From positions 1 to 64,000 of the forward strand of contig QAMK01000009.1 in assembly GCA_003149915.1 (NCBI GenBank): DNA of 64,000 bases, read 5' to 3'. Position numbers and translations under genes: made by a program. The stretch comes from Bacillota bacterium. GTDB lineage: Bacteria; Bacillota_I; Bacilli_A; RF39; UBA660. This document shows, in pieces, positions 56,420 to 64,000 of this stretch. The first letter of the stretch is position 1, and every line of letters starts with the position of its first letter. The notes under the pieces are model-generated. The model was not told the DNA's origin and did no database searches. It saw nothing but the letters and a program-made list of their open reading frames with translations.

Positions 56420-56437
56420 CCACAAAAAAAGTGGATA

Positions 56438-58981
56438 TTATTCCACTTCTTCTACTGGCTTATCTTCACTTTCATTTTGTTCTTCTTCAGTAGTTTCTTC
56501 TGCTTTTTCAACAAGTGCTACAGTTGCTACTTTTTGATTATCCTTTAAGTTGATTAATCGAACACCTTGTGTTGCACGTTTCAATGTTGATACCTGCTCT
56601 AATGACATTCTCATTAATACACCACTATCTGTGATGATGATTAAATCTTCGTCTCCGCTTACTGTCTTCAAAGCAATCATTGATCCATTCTTTTCTGTTA
56701 CATTTAATGCTTTGACACCTTTGCTACCACGATGTGTTAATCGATATTCATCAATATTAGTTCGTTTACCATAACCTTTCTCAGTTACAATTAATATTTC
56801 TGCATTATCGTGAATAATTTCTGCTCCGACGACATATGCACCATCTAGATCAATACCTTTTACTCCTGATGTGCCTCTACCCATTGAACGTACCTCATTT
56901 TCATTAAATCTTACCATTCGACCATTACTTGCACCAATTACAATTTCATTATTACCTTTTGTTTTTCTGACTGCTACAAGTTCATCATCATCATGTAAAA
57001 TAATTGCTAATTTTCCGCTGTTTCGAATCTTTTTGAATTCTAGAACATTTGTACGTTTTACTAAACCTTCTTTTGTTATAAAAGTTAAGTAATCAGAATC
57101 TTCAGTTTCATCATTTAATGCAATAATAGAATTAACAGATTCCTCTTTCTCAAGTGGTAAAAGATTAATAATTGGTAATCCTTTAGATTGTCTACTAAAT
57201 GCTGGTACTTCGTATCCTTTCATACGATATACTTTTCCACGATTGGTGAAGAATAATACAGAATCATGTGTAGATACGGATACTAATTGACTTACAAAAT
57301 CATTTTCATTTGTCGACATTCCTTTAATTCCTACTCCACCACGATTTTGAGAGCGATATGTATCGACTGGCATTCTCTTAATATATCCATTATTCGTCAG
57401 TGTAATAATTGATTTTTCCACAGGAATTAACGATTCATCCTCGATATAATCAATCGCAGTCATATCAATTACAGTACGACGTTCATCGTTATATTTATCA
57501 CGAATCTCTGCCATTTCCTGTTTTAAGATTTCCTTCACTTTCTCTTCACTCGCTAAAATAGATTCTAATTCTTGAATTAATTGCTCTAATTCTGCTAGTT
57601 CAGCTTCGATCTTTTCTCTTTCTAATCCCGTTAATCTTCTTAGTTTTAACTCTAAAATTGCCTGAGATTGTGCTTCACTTAATTGAAAACGTTCTTCTAA
57701 TGCCTTAATTGCTTCTTCATCGCTTTTAGAAGCCTTAATTAATGCAACAATTTCATCGATATGATCTTGGCAGATTTTTAATCCTTCTAAGATATGAGCA
57801 CGTTTTTTTGCTTTATCTAAGTCAAATTGAGTTCTTCTAATTATAACTGACTTTTGGAAATCGATATAGCTTTCTAGAATTTGATTTAATGTCATTACTT
57901 TTGGTTGGCCATTATCAAGTGCTAATAAATTGATTCCAAAAGAAGATTGTAGTTGTGAATATTTATACAAATTATTTAATACAACATTGGCATTGGCTTC
58001 GCGTTTAATTTCAATTACGATTTTAATACCATTTAAATCGGTTTCATCGCGTAAATCAGAGATTCCTTCAATTACCTTATTTCTTACTAAATCAGCAATC
58101 TTTGTGATTAATACTGACTTATTAACACCATATGGAATTTCTGTTACAACGATACGTTGATGATTATTTTTTTCCTCAATGGATGCCTTAGCACGAATTA
58201 CAATCGTTCCACGACCGGTTTCATATGCTTTAACAATTCCACTATTTCCTAAAATATATCCACCAGTTGGAAAATCTGGTCCTTTGATATGTTCCATCAA
58301 TTCCGGAAGTGTAATATCTGGGTTATCAATTTTAGCAATACAAGCATTGATTGTTTCACCTAGATTATGTGGTGGAATATTGGTTGCCATACCTACGGCA
58401 ATTCCCATTGTTCCATTTACCAAAATATTCGGAAATCTACTAGGTAGCACGGATGGTTCTTTCGTTGTTCCATCAAAGTTATCGACAAAATCAACGGTAT
58501 TCTTATTAATATCTCGCAATAATTCTAATGAAATCTTAGATAAACGAGCTTCTGTGTAACGATATGCAGCAGCTTCGAATCCATCAATTGATCCAAAGTT
58601 TCCGTGACCATCAACTAGGACGCAACGATAGTTGAAATCTTGGGCCATACGAACCATAGCATCATATACAGAACTATCACCATGTGGGTGATAACTACCT
58701 AACACTGCTCCAACCGTCGTAGCACTTTTACGAAATGGTTTATCAGGTGTTAAGCCGTCTTCGTACATTGTGTATAAAATACGTCTATGTACTGGTTTTA
58801 AACCGTCTCGAACGTCAGGTAATGCTCTAGCGACAATAACACTCATCGAATAATCTAAGAAAGAAGAACGCATCTTCTCTGAGATATTTACATCGACTAG
58901 TTTATGATCCGTTTGAATTTCCATTTCACCTGGATTGGTGATTTCTTTGTTTTCTTCTTGTTCTAGTTCTTTTTCGTTCAT
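56438..58981 (-). CDS. gyrA: DNA gyrase subunit A
   Basis: This 847-aa protein has an N-terminal breakage-reunion domain with [21 protein letters not shown] and the catalytic Tyr in [13 protein letters not shown], a coiled coil, and a C-terminal beta-pinwheel with the GyrA box ([10 protein letters not shown]). Residues equivalent to E. coli Ser83 and Asp87 are retained (GDSSVYD), so no classical quinolone-resistance substitution is present. The C-terminal ~35 residues are acidic. It follows gyrB by 15 bases. Confidence 0.98.
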   Translation of the reverse strand: MNEKELEQEENKEITNPGEMEIQTDHKLVDVNISEKMRSSFLDYSMSVIVARALPDVRDGLKPVHRRILYTMYEDGLTPDKPFRKSATTVGAVLGSYHPHGDSSVYDAMVRMAQDFNYRCVLVDGHGNFGSIDGFEAAAYRYTEARLSKISLELLRDINKNTVDFVDNFDGTTKEPSVLPSRFPNILVNGTMGIAVGMATNIPPHNLGETINACIAKIDNPDITLPELMEHIKGPDFPTGGYILGNSGIVKAYETGRGTIVIRAKASIEEKNNHQRIVVTEIPYGVNKSVLITKIADLVRNKVIEGISDLRDETDLNGIKIVIEIKREANANVVLNNLYKYSQLQSSFGINLLALDNGQPKVMTLNQILESYIDFQKSVIIRRTQFDLDKAKKRAHILEGLKICQDHIDEIVALIKASKSDEEAIKALEERFQLSEAQSQAILELKLRRLTGLEREKIEAELAELEQLIQELESILASEEKVKEILKQEMAEIRDKYNDERRTVIDMTAIDYIEDESLIPVEKSIITLTNNGYIKRMPVDTYRSQNRGGVGIKGMSTNENDFVSQLVSVSTHDSVLFFTNRGKVYRMKGYEVPAFSRQSKGLPIINLLPLEKEESVNSIIALNDETEDSDYLTFITKEGLVKRTNVLEFKKIRNSGKLAIILHDDDELVAVRKTKGNNEIVIGASNGRMVRFNENEVRSMGRGTSGVKGIDLDGAYVVGAEIIHDNAEILIVTEKGYGKRTNIDEYRLTHRGSKGVKALNVTEKNGSMIALKTVSGDEDLIIITDSGVLMRMSLEQVSTLKRATQGVRLINLKDNQKVATVALVEKAEETTEEEQNESEDKPVEEVE

Positions 58982-58996
58982 AATTTACCCCCCATT

Positions 58997-61015
58997 TTAA
59001 ATATCAAGATTTTGTACATAGACAGCATTTTCTTCTATGAATTTCTTTCTTGGCTCTACTTCTTCACCCATCAATAAAGTAAATGTTTGATCAGCAAAAA
59101 TTGGATCATCGATATTTACTCTTAATAAACTACGGTATTTTGGATCCATTGTCGTCGCACATAATTCTTCTGGGTCCATTTCACCTAATCCTTTATTTCG
59201 AGAGATATCTTTCTTTGTATTCTCTGGTAAAGTTGCTAAAAATTCATTTAATTCAGCATCATCTAACAAGTATCTTGCTGTTTTTCCAATTACAACTTTA
59301 TAAAGTGGTGGTTGAGCAATAAAGATATGGCCTTGTTCAATTAAAGGTCTAAAGAATTTATAGAAGAATGTCAATAATAATGTCGCAATATGGGCACCAT
59401 CGACATCGGCATCTGTCATGATAATAATCTTATTATAACGTAGTTTTTTAATATCAAATTCATCACCAATACCAGTTCCAATTGCTGTAATTAAAGAACG
59501 AATTTCTTCATTTCCCAATACATGATCTAATCTCGTCTTTTCTACATTCAGTATTTTACCTCTCAATGGTAAAATTGCTTGTGTTTTAGAGTCTCTTCCA
59601 CCGATAGCAGAGCCACCAGCAGAGTTTCCTTCGACGATAAACAACTCACAAATTGATGCATCTTTTGAAGAGCAATCGGCTAATTTTCCAGGTAATGAAG
59701 ATACTTCTAATACATTTTTGCGACGAGTTAATTCACGAGCCCGTTTGGCAGCAATTCTTGCCCTTGTAGCAGTCGTTGCTTTTTCCACAATCGCTTTCGC
59801 TTCAGCTGGATTTTCTAATAAGAAACGTTCAAATGCTTCTGAGAAAATACGATCAGCAATCGCACGTACCTCTGCATTTCCTAATTTGGTCTTTGTTTGG
59901 CCTTCAAATTGTGGATTTGGATGACGACAAGAGATAATCATCGTAATGCCTTCACGAACATCCTCACCAGTTAATGGCTCATCATTTCCTTTTAAAAGGC
60001 CTGCTTGTAAAGCATATTTGTTTAAAACTCTCGTTAGTGCTCTTCTAACACCATCTTCGTGAGTTCCACCTTCTGGTGTTGTGATATTATTTACGAAAGA
60101 ATAAATAGACGCACTGTATGATTCATTATATTGTAAGGCAACTTCAATTGAAATATCGTTTTCTTTTCCCACTACATCGACGATTGTTGGATGAATTGGT
60201 TGTTTATTCTCATTCAACATAGCAACGTATTCACGAAGACCACCTTCATATAAGAATTCTGCTTTTTTATCAGGTTCTCTATCATCAATTAGTGTTATTT
60301 TTAGGCCACGATTTAAAAAAGCTAGTTCGCGTAGACGTTGTTTTAATGTCTCATAATCAAAAATTGTCGTTTCCTTAAAGATTTCTGGATCTGGTTTAAA
60401 TGTTACTGTTGTACCAGTACGATTTTCTGAACATTCACCAACTACTTCTAATGGTGCAACTGGATGGCCACCATTTTGGTAACGTTGACTGTATACTTTA
60501 CCATTACGATATACTTTGACCTCTAACCAATCACTTAAAGCATTAACGACAGATGCTCCTACACCATGTAGCCCGCCAGATACTTTGTATCCGCCACCGC
60601 CGAATTTTCCACCAGCATGTAATACTGTATATACTGTTTCTACTGTACTTTTACCAGTTTTCGGATGAACATCAACTGGGATTCCACGACCATCATCTGA
60701 TACAGTAATCGTTTGATCCGGATTGATACGTACTTCGATATTATGTGCATATCCAGCCATTGCTTCATCGATTGAATTATCTACAATCTCCCATACCAAA
60801 TGATGTAATCCTCTTGCACTAGTTGTACCAATATACATACCAGGACGTTTTCTAACGGCCTCTAGTCCTTCTAGAACTTGGATAGATGAAGAATCGTAAT
60901 TTCCTTCAACCTTTGCATCTACTTCTTCGTTTTCAACGATTTCAACGTCTGCTGTTGCCGCTTTTAGTTTTGATTCCTCTTCCTCAATTTTCTTTTCTAA
61001 TTCTGTATTTTCCAT
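58997..61015 (-). CDS. gyrB: DNA gyrase subunit B
   Basis: This 672-aa protein has a GHKL ATPase ([43 protein letters not shown]), a Toprim domain ([22 protein letters not shown]) and a C-terminal region ending with LLRVNIDDP and [16 protein letters not shown]. About 40 acidic residues precede the usual start of GyrB ([22 protein letters not shown]). The start codon overlaps the recF stop by one base (TAATG). Confidence 0.98.
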   Translation of the reverse strand: MENTELEKKIEEEESKLKAATADVEIVENEEVDAKVEGNYDSSSIQVLEGLEAVRKRPGMYIGTTSARGLHHLVWEIVDNSIDEAMAGYAHNIEVRINPDQTITVSDDGRGIPVDVHPKTGKSTVETVYTVLHAGGKFGGGGYKVSGGLHGVGASVVNALSDWLEVKVYRNGKVYSQRYQNGGHPVAPLEVVGECSENRTGTTVTFKPDPEIFKETTIFDYETLKQRLRELAFLNRGLKITLIDDREPDKKAEFLYEGGLREYVAMLNENKQPIHPTIVDVVGKENDISIEVALQYNESYSASIYSFVNNITTPEGGTHEDGVRRALTRVLNKYALQAGLLKGNDEPLTGEDVREGITMIISCRHPNPQFEGQTKTKLGNAEVRAIADRIFSEAFERFLLENPAEAKAIVEKATTATRARIAAKRARELTRRKNVLEVSSLPGKLADCSSKDASICELFIVEGNSAGGSAIGGRDSKTQAILPLRGKILNVEKTRLDHVLGNEEIRSLITAIGTGIGDEFDIKKLRYNKIIIMTDADVDGAHIATLLLTFFYKFFRPLIEQGHIFIAQPPLYKVVIGKTARYLLDDAELNEFLATLPENTKKDISRNKGLGEMDPEELCATTMDPKYRSLLRVNIDDPIFADQTFTLLMGEEVEPRKKFIEENAVYVQNLDI

Positions 61016-62139
61016 TATTTTCCCACCTTTTCTGTGACCGTTCCATCTATCACTTTAAATATTTTAGCGTTTTCCACAATTTTTTTATTAATATTTTTTA
61101 AATCTGTCGTTGTAATGATTGTTTGTATGGAGCCATCAATATATTTTAAAAGACGATTTCTTTTTTTTATATCGATTTCGCTAAAAATATCATCTAACAA
61201 TAATAGTGGATTTTTTTTAGTCAATTCTTTAAATATTTGAATTTCTGCTAATTTGAAAGAAATAACAGCAATTCTTTGTTGACCTTGTGAGCCATAAACT
61301 TTTAAATCCATTTCATTTAAATAAAAACTGAAGTCATCGCGATGCGGACCATATAAAGTAGTTCCTTGCATTATTTCTCTTTTTCTGTTTTTATGAAACT
61401 TAGATTGTAATATTTTACCGTATTCGTCATAATCAAAAGGATCTATCATATCACCAAAACCATTGTCATATACGATATGTAATCTTTCTAGCCCAGTTAT
61501 TTTCTTATAAATTTCTGGAATTAATTTATTAACTCTCGAAATATATTCCATACGAAGTTCATAAATTTTAACAGCACGGACAATCAATTGTTCTTCTAAT
61601 GTTTCTAAATAAGAATCCGTTTGGCGGTTACTTGTGGATAAAACTTTTAAATATTCATTTTTTGTTTTTAAAATCTTATTGTATTCATTTAACCATCTTA
61701 AATATTGGCCATCTAATTGACTAATTTGAATATTTAAATAATTTCTACGGTTTACAGGCGATTTTTTTAATAAATCCAAATCGTCTGGACAAAACATAAT
61801 TACATTTAAGTTTCCAATATAGTTCGAAATTTTCTTGATTTCACTTTGATTCCTAAACACTTTCTTTTGAACAGGTGAAATATCTACTTCTAAATCTGTT
61901 ATTAACTTATCTTCCTTTAATGTACCTGATATTTTAGCCGCTGAATCCCCTATTCGAATCAAGTTACTCTCGGTTCCTGAACGATGTGACTTCGTGATAG
62001 CAAGTATATAAATACTTTCCAAGATGTTGGTCTTTCCTTGGGCATTGGGACCAATAAAAATATTTAAATTTTTATTTAATTGTATATTTAACTTCTTATA
62101 ATTTCTAAAATTTACCAACTTTAATTTTGTTAATATCAT
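61015..62139 (-). CDS. recF: DNA replication and repair protein RecF
   Basis: This 374-aa SMC-like ATPase has Walker [15 protein letters not shown], a signature [17 protein letters not shown] and Walker [14 protein letters not shown]. It acts with RecR in gap repair. The start at 62139 has only a distant G-rich ribosome site, so it may be coupled to a leader. An extended -10 promoter (TGGTATAAT) lies at 62208-62216. Confidence 0.96.
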   Translation of the reverse strand: MILTKLKLVNFRNYKKLNIQLNKNLNIFIGPNAQGKTNILESIYILAITKSHRSGTESNLIRIGDSAAKISGTLKEDKLITDLEVDISPVQKKVFRNQSEIKKISNYIGNLNVIMFCPDDLDLLKKSPVNRRNYLNIQISQLDGQYLRWLNEYNKILKTKNEYLKVLSTSNRQTDSYLETLEEQLIVRAVKIYELRMEYISRVNKLIPEIYKKITGLERLHIVYDNGFGDMIDPFDYDEYGKILQSKFHKNRKREIMQGTTLYGPHRDDFSFYLNEMDLKVYGSQGQQRIAVISFKLAEIQIFKELTKKNPLLLLDDIFSEIDIKKRNRLLKYIDGSIQTIITTTDLKNINKKIVENAKIFKVIDGTVTEKVGK

Positions 62140-62207
62140 TTTTTTCGATTAAAAACCCCCATATTTTTATCATCCCCTGTATTTAATACTCCACTACCTA
62201 CATACTA

Positions 62208-62216
62208 ATTATACCA
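62208..62216 (-). promoter_or_regulatory. recF-gyrB-gyrA promoter (extended -10)
   Basis: The minus strand reads TGGTATAAT with the -10 at 62208-62213. The -35 is weak. It lies after the comK terminator and about 70 bp before recF. Confidence 0.5.
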
Positions 62217-62235
62217 TATAAATGGCTTTAAATCA

Positions 62236-62262
62236 TTAAAAAAAGACTTTTTAAGCCTTTTT
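62236..62262 (-). terminator. Terminator after comK
   Basis: The minus strand has AAAAAAGGCTT and AAGTCTTTTTTT around AAA (one G-U pair), overlapping the comK stop region. Confidence 0.7.
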
Positions 62263-62697
62263 TCTTGAATTTAGAACCGATTCTAGTCTTGTGGAACGTA
62301 AAACTTGATTATCTAGCGATGCTTTTGAAATAGAAGATGGCAATCTATATCCATTTTTAAACTGAATTTGCGTTTTTCCTGCTGTTTCTTGTAAAGACTG
62401 AAAGTGTTTGAGAGAAATCCAGCAACATCCTTCTGCTTGTGGAGAAATTGTAGGAAAAAATATCATTTGTTTGCTTTCTTCCACAATAATTGGTACTTTA
62501 TACTCGTATCCAAGCATTTTTTTAGCGCCTGATACCCTTCCTGTGTAACTACTTCCAAAATATTTACAACTTTCATCCATTACTTCATACGCATCGCAGT
62601 TAATTTGATATTCGTGATGTTCTTCAATAATCTTCGTTTTTCCTTTGGCTGTGGATATCACTGCCATCGTTTCTTCGTTAATTTCATAATTATTCAT
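62251..62697 (-). CDS. comK: ComK family competence transcription factor
   Basis: This protein of about 148 aa resembles ComK over its full length: MNNYEINEETMAVI, the invariant-looking CKYFGSSYTGRVSGAKKM, FFPTISPQAEGCCWISLKHF and NQVLRSTRLESVLNSR. In Bacillus ComK is the master activator of the DNA-uptake genes and is degraded by MecA-ClpCP; a ClpC-like protein is encoded at 23433-25547. The start at 62697 follows AAGGGGG. It stands between dnaN and recF, where Bacillus has the S4-domain gene yaaA, and has its own terminator. Confidence 0.87.
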   Translation of the reverse strand: MNNYEINEETMAVISTAKGKTKIIEEHHEYQINCDAYEVMDESCKYFGSSYTGRVSGAKKMLGYEYKVPIIVEESKQMIFFPTISPQAEGCCWISLKHFQSLQETAGKTQIQFKNGYRLPSSISKASLDNQVLRSTRLESVLNSRKKA

Positions 62698-62912
62698 AAA
62701 ATCCCCCTTAAAATCTACAAATCTCGATTTGTGCAACCTATATTAACACTGCTACTAGTCGAAATTACTCGAAATATGGGGAAAAATTAAAAATATTATC
62801 GAACAAGTGAGAAAATATCACTATGAAACTATAGATGTTGCTAATAATAGAAACGAAACATTAAATATGCTTTATGAAAAGATAAAAAAAACTACAAAAT
62901 TTGTAGATTTTT
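62698..62912 (-). other. comK upstream region and dnaN terminator
   Basis: This 215-bp interval has no convincing gene. Near comK it holds an imperfect palindrome, ACAAATCGAGATTTGT (about 62711-62726), a possible operator. Near dnaN a hairpin CTACAAA/TTTGTAG with flanking T runs on both strands (62884-62914) acts as a bidirectional terminator. A plus-strand open frame (about 62763-62987) has no start codon or ribosome site and overlaps dnaN. Confidence 0.6.
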
Positions 62913-62914
62913 TT
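62884..62914 (-). terminator. dnaN terminator (bidirectional)
   Basis: The minus strand has CTACAAATTTTGTAG followed by eight T; the opposite strand also has a T run. It begins at the dnaN stop. Confidence 0.85.
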
Positions 62915-64000
62915 AATACGTACGAATTGGTAATACTAGTTGTGTTAATGTATCATCATTCACATTCTTTAACAAAATTGGTTTAATTTCACCAACAAAT
63001 GAAATTTCTACTTCGTCTTCATTGAAAGATTTCAAAGCTTCCATCATATATTTAGCAACAAATGAGATACGAATATCTTCATCATTATCTTTTTCCACAA
63101 CCATTTTTTCTTCTACACGGCCGATTTCAGCAGAAGAAGATTTAATAAACAATTTATTTCCATTTGTTTCTAATGTAACAATATTCTTTTCTTTATCGCT
63201 TGTTAAAATACTAGCACGATCGATTACACTGTATAGTTCATTGATAGATGTAGTTATTTTTAATAATGATTCTTCTGGTAATAGATTAGCAGTATTTGGA
63301 TAGGTTCCATTGATCAATCTAGATTGGAACAAAATATTTTGATATTTAAATAAAATCTTATTATTAAAGATGTGCATTTCAATTGTTTCATCTTCATCAT
63401 TGATTATTTTAATAAATTCTAATAAGTTTTTGCTTGGAATTACAATATTGTATGTATCTTTGTATTCTGCGTCTAAAATAACCATTTTTCTTGCTAAACG
63501 ATAAGAATCAGTTGAATTACATTCCAATGTGTTACCATTGATTTTAAAATTAATACCTGTTAATACTGGTCTAGATTCATCACTAGATGCAGCAAATGCA
63601 GTTTGATTAACAATATCTTTAAATGTTTCATTTTTAATAATAACTGGAGTTTTGCTTTCTTCTAAAGAAATAGATGGATATTCACTTTTGTTGATACCAT
63701 TTAAATTAAATTCACTGTTTTCTGTGTATATCATAATTTTTAATTCATCGATTACTTCAATATTAATATACTCATCTGGTAATTTTCTAACGATATCCCC
63801 AATATATCTTCCTTGAATAATAATAGAACCTTCATCTTCTACAGTCATATTATCTTTGCTTTCGATAAATGTTTGAATTGTAATATCATTATCACTTGCT
63901 GTTAATGTTAATCCATTTTTTGTTAAATCAAATTTAATTCCTGATAATGCTGGAACTAAGTTTTTGGTACTGATTGCTTTTGATACTTTATTAATCGCAT
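62913..64000 (-). CDS. dnaN: DNA polymerase III beta sliding clamp (N-terminus outside window)
   Basis: The C-terminal ~362 residues of the clamp are present; the frame stays open through position 64000, so the start lies beyond the edge. Recognisable parts include VSGKYIGDIVRKLP-like residues, SFAASSDESRPVLTGINF (clamp signature), DSYRLARK and the C-terminal VLPIRTY. An internal Met at 63848 is not the start. dnaA is expected just upstream, beyond the window. Confidence 0.97.
   Translation of the reverse strand, partial: AINKVSKAISTKNLVPALSGIKFDLTKNGLTLTASDNDITIQTFIESKDNMTVEDEGSIIIQGRYIGDIVRKLPDEYINIEVIDELKIMIYTENSEFNLNGINKSEYPSISLEESKTPVIIKNETFKDIVNQTAFAASSDESRPVLTGINFKINGNTLECNSTDSYRLARKMVILDAEYKDTYNIVIPSKNLLEFIKIINDEDETIEMHIFNNKILFKYQNILFQSRLINGTYPNTANLLPEESLLKITTSINELYSVIDRASILTSDKEKNIVTLETNGNKLFIKSSSAEIGRVEEKMVVEKDNDEDIRISFVAKYMMEALKSFNEDEVEISFVGEIKPILLKNVNDDTLTQLVLPIRTY

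Larger units (their letters stand above)
55518..56437. other. Non-coding Noc/ParB-type site array
   Basis: This AT-rich, gene-free stretch of about 920 bp lies between the SRP RNA promoter and gyrA. It contains six copies of a 24-bp palindrome (core ATTTCCCGGGAAAT) with core centres near 55563, 55780, 55978, 56178, 56340 and 56407, two parS-like sites, and three ATCTCCGAT repeats (55691, 55819, 55909). Several palindromes are followed within a few bases by (T/G)TCCAC. No open frame here has a ribosome site; the one long plus-strand frame is made by translating the palindromes. Confidence 0.85.

Noticed and set aside
56350..56424. Replication origin (DnaA boxes) in the gyrA upstream region
   Set aside because: Only one or two sequences approach the DnaA box (TTTTCCACA, TTATCCACT). 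The normal origin around dnaA is expected beyond 64000, so an oriC call is not supported.
62763..62987. Plus-strand open frame with protein-like composition between comK and dnaN
   Set aside because: It has no start codon with a ribosome site, runs through the dnaN terminator and into dnaN antisense; chance openness in AT-rich DNA is the simpler explanation.

Overview
The window looks like the replication-origin-proximal part of the chromosome of a low-GC Bacillota (class Bacilli in the broad sense). The basis is gene order: dnaN-recF-gyrB-gyrA, tadA-SRP RNA-dnaX-ybaB-recR, holB-yaaT-trmN6-rsmI, mfd, ksgA, divIC-tilS-ftsH-dusB-lysS, cysS-mrnC-rlmB-sigma-secE-nusG-rplKAJL-rpoBC and an rRNA operon. 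The Bacilli regulator ComK and Noc-type binding sites are also present. The 16S 3' end resembles Mollicutes/Erysipelotrichia sequences, and RpoB carries the Asn that makes Mollicutes insensitive to rifampicin. I therefore infer an uncultured relative of that branch. It still encodes sporulation-associated proteins (SpoVG, YabP, YabQ, YabG, SpoVT, BofA).

Layout. Almost everything is on the minus strand. dnaA should lie just beyond position 64000, so replication runs towards position 1, co-directional with these genes. 1-3140: rRNA operon (5' part of 23S, spacer without tRNA, 16S, two tandem promoters). 3.2-7.5 kb: a membrane protein and a three-gene ABC transporter operon. 7.5-20.8 kb: transcription/translation core (rpoC, rpoB, a methyltransferase, rplL, rplJ behind an L10 leader, rplA and rplK each behind an L1-type mRNA site, nusG, secE, a tail-anchored protein, a SigH-like sigma factor). 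20.8-27.1 kb: rlmB, mrnC, cysS, a ClpC-like protein with a degenerate second ATPase domain, and a transporter. 27.2-34.6 kb: lysS, RDD protein, dusB, a Cys-rich protein, ftsH, tilS, divIC. 34.7-41 kb: surface and sporulation block (two TasA/camelysin-like exported proteins, SipW-type signal peptidase, 3D-domain protein, yabG) and the only plus-strand genes, spoVG-yabP-yabQ. 41.1-43.4 kb: dut-metG behind a methionine T-box. 43.4-55.4 kb: spoVT, mfd, pth, rsmI, trmN6, yaaT, holB, bofA, recR, ybaB, dnaX, tadA and SRP RNA. 55.5-56.43 kb: a non-coding array. 56.4-64 kb: gyrA, gyrB, recF, comK and dnaN (cut by the window edge).

The most unusual element is the roughly 950-bp AT-rich non-coding stretch between the SRP RNA promoter and gyrA. 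It has six copies of a long palindrome centred on ATTTCCCGGGAAAT, which is the Noc (nucleoid occlusion) recognition sequence. It also has two parS-like sites with the CACGTG core recognised by ParB. A seventh copy lies inside dnaX. This looks like an origin-proximal Noc/ParB loading array.

Other notable points are hairpins that place the Shine-Dalgarno in an 11-nt loop and the start codon in the stem in front of two sporulation genes (bofA, yabG), a degenerate ClpC D2 domain that keeps an LGF loop, comK sitting between dnaN and recF, and a methionine T-box placed ahead of dUTPase. All functions are read from sequence motifs and family knowledge; nothing was searched against a database.
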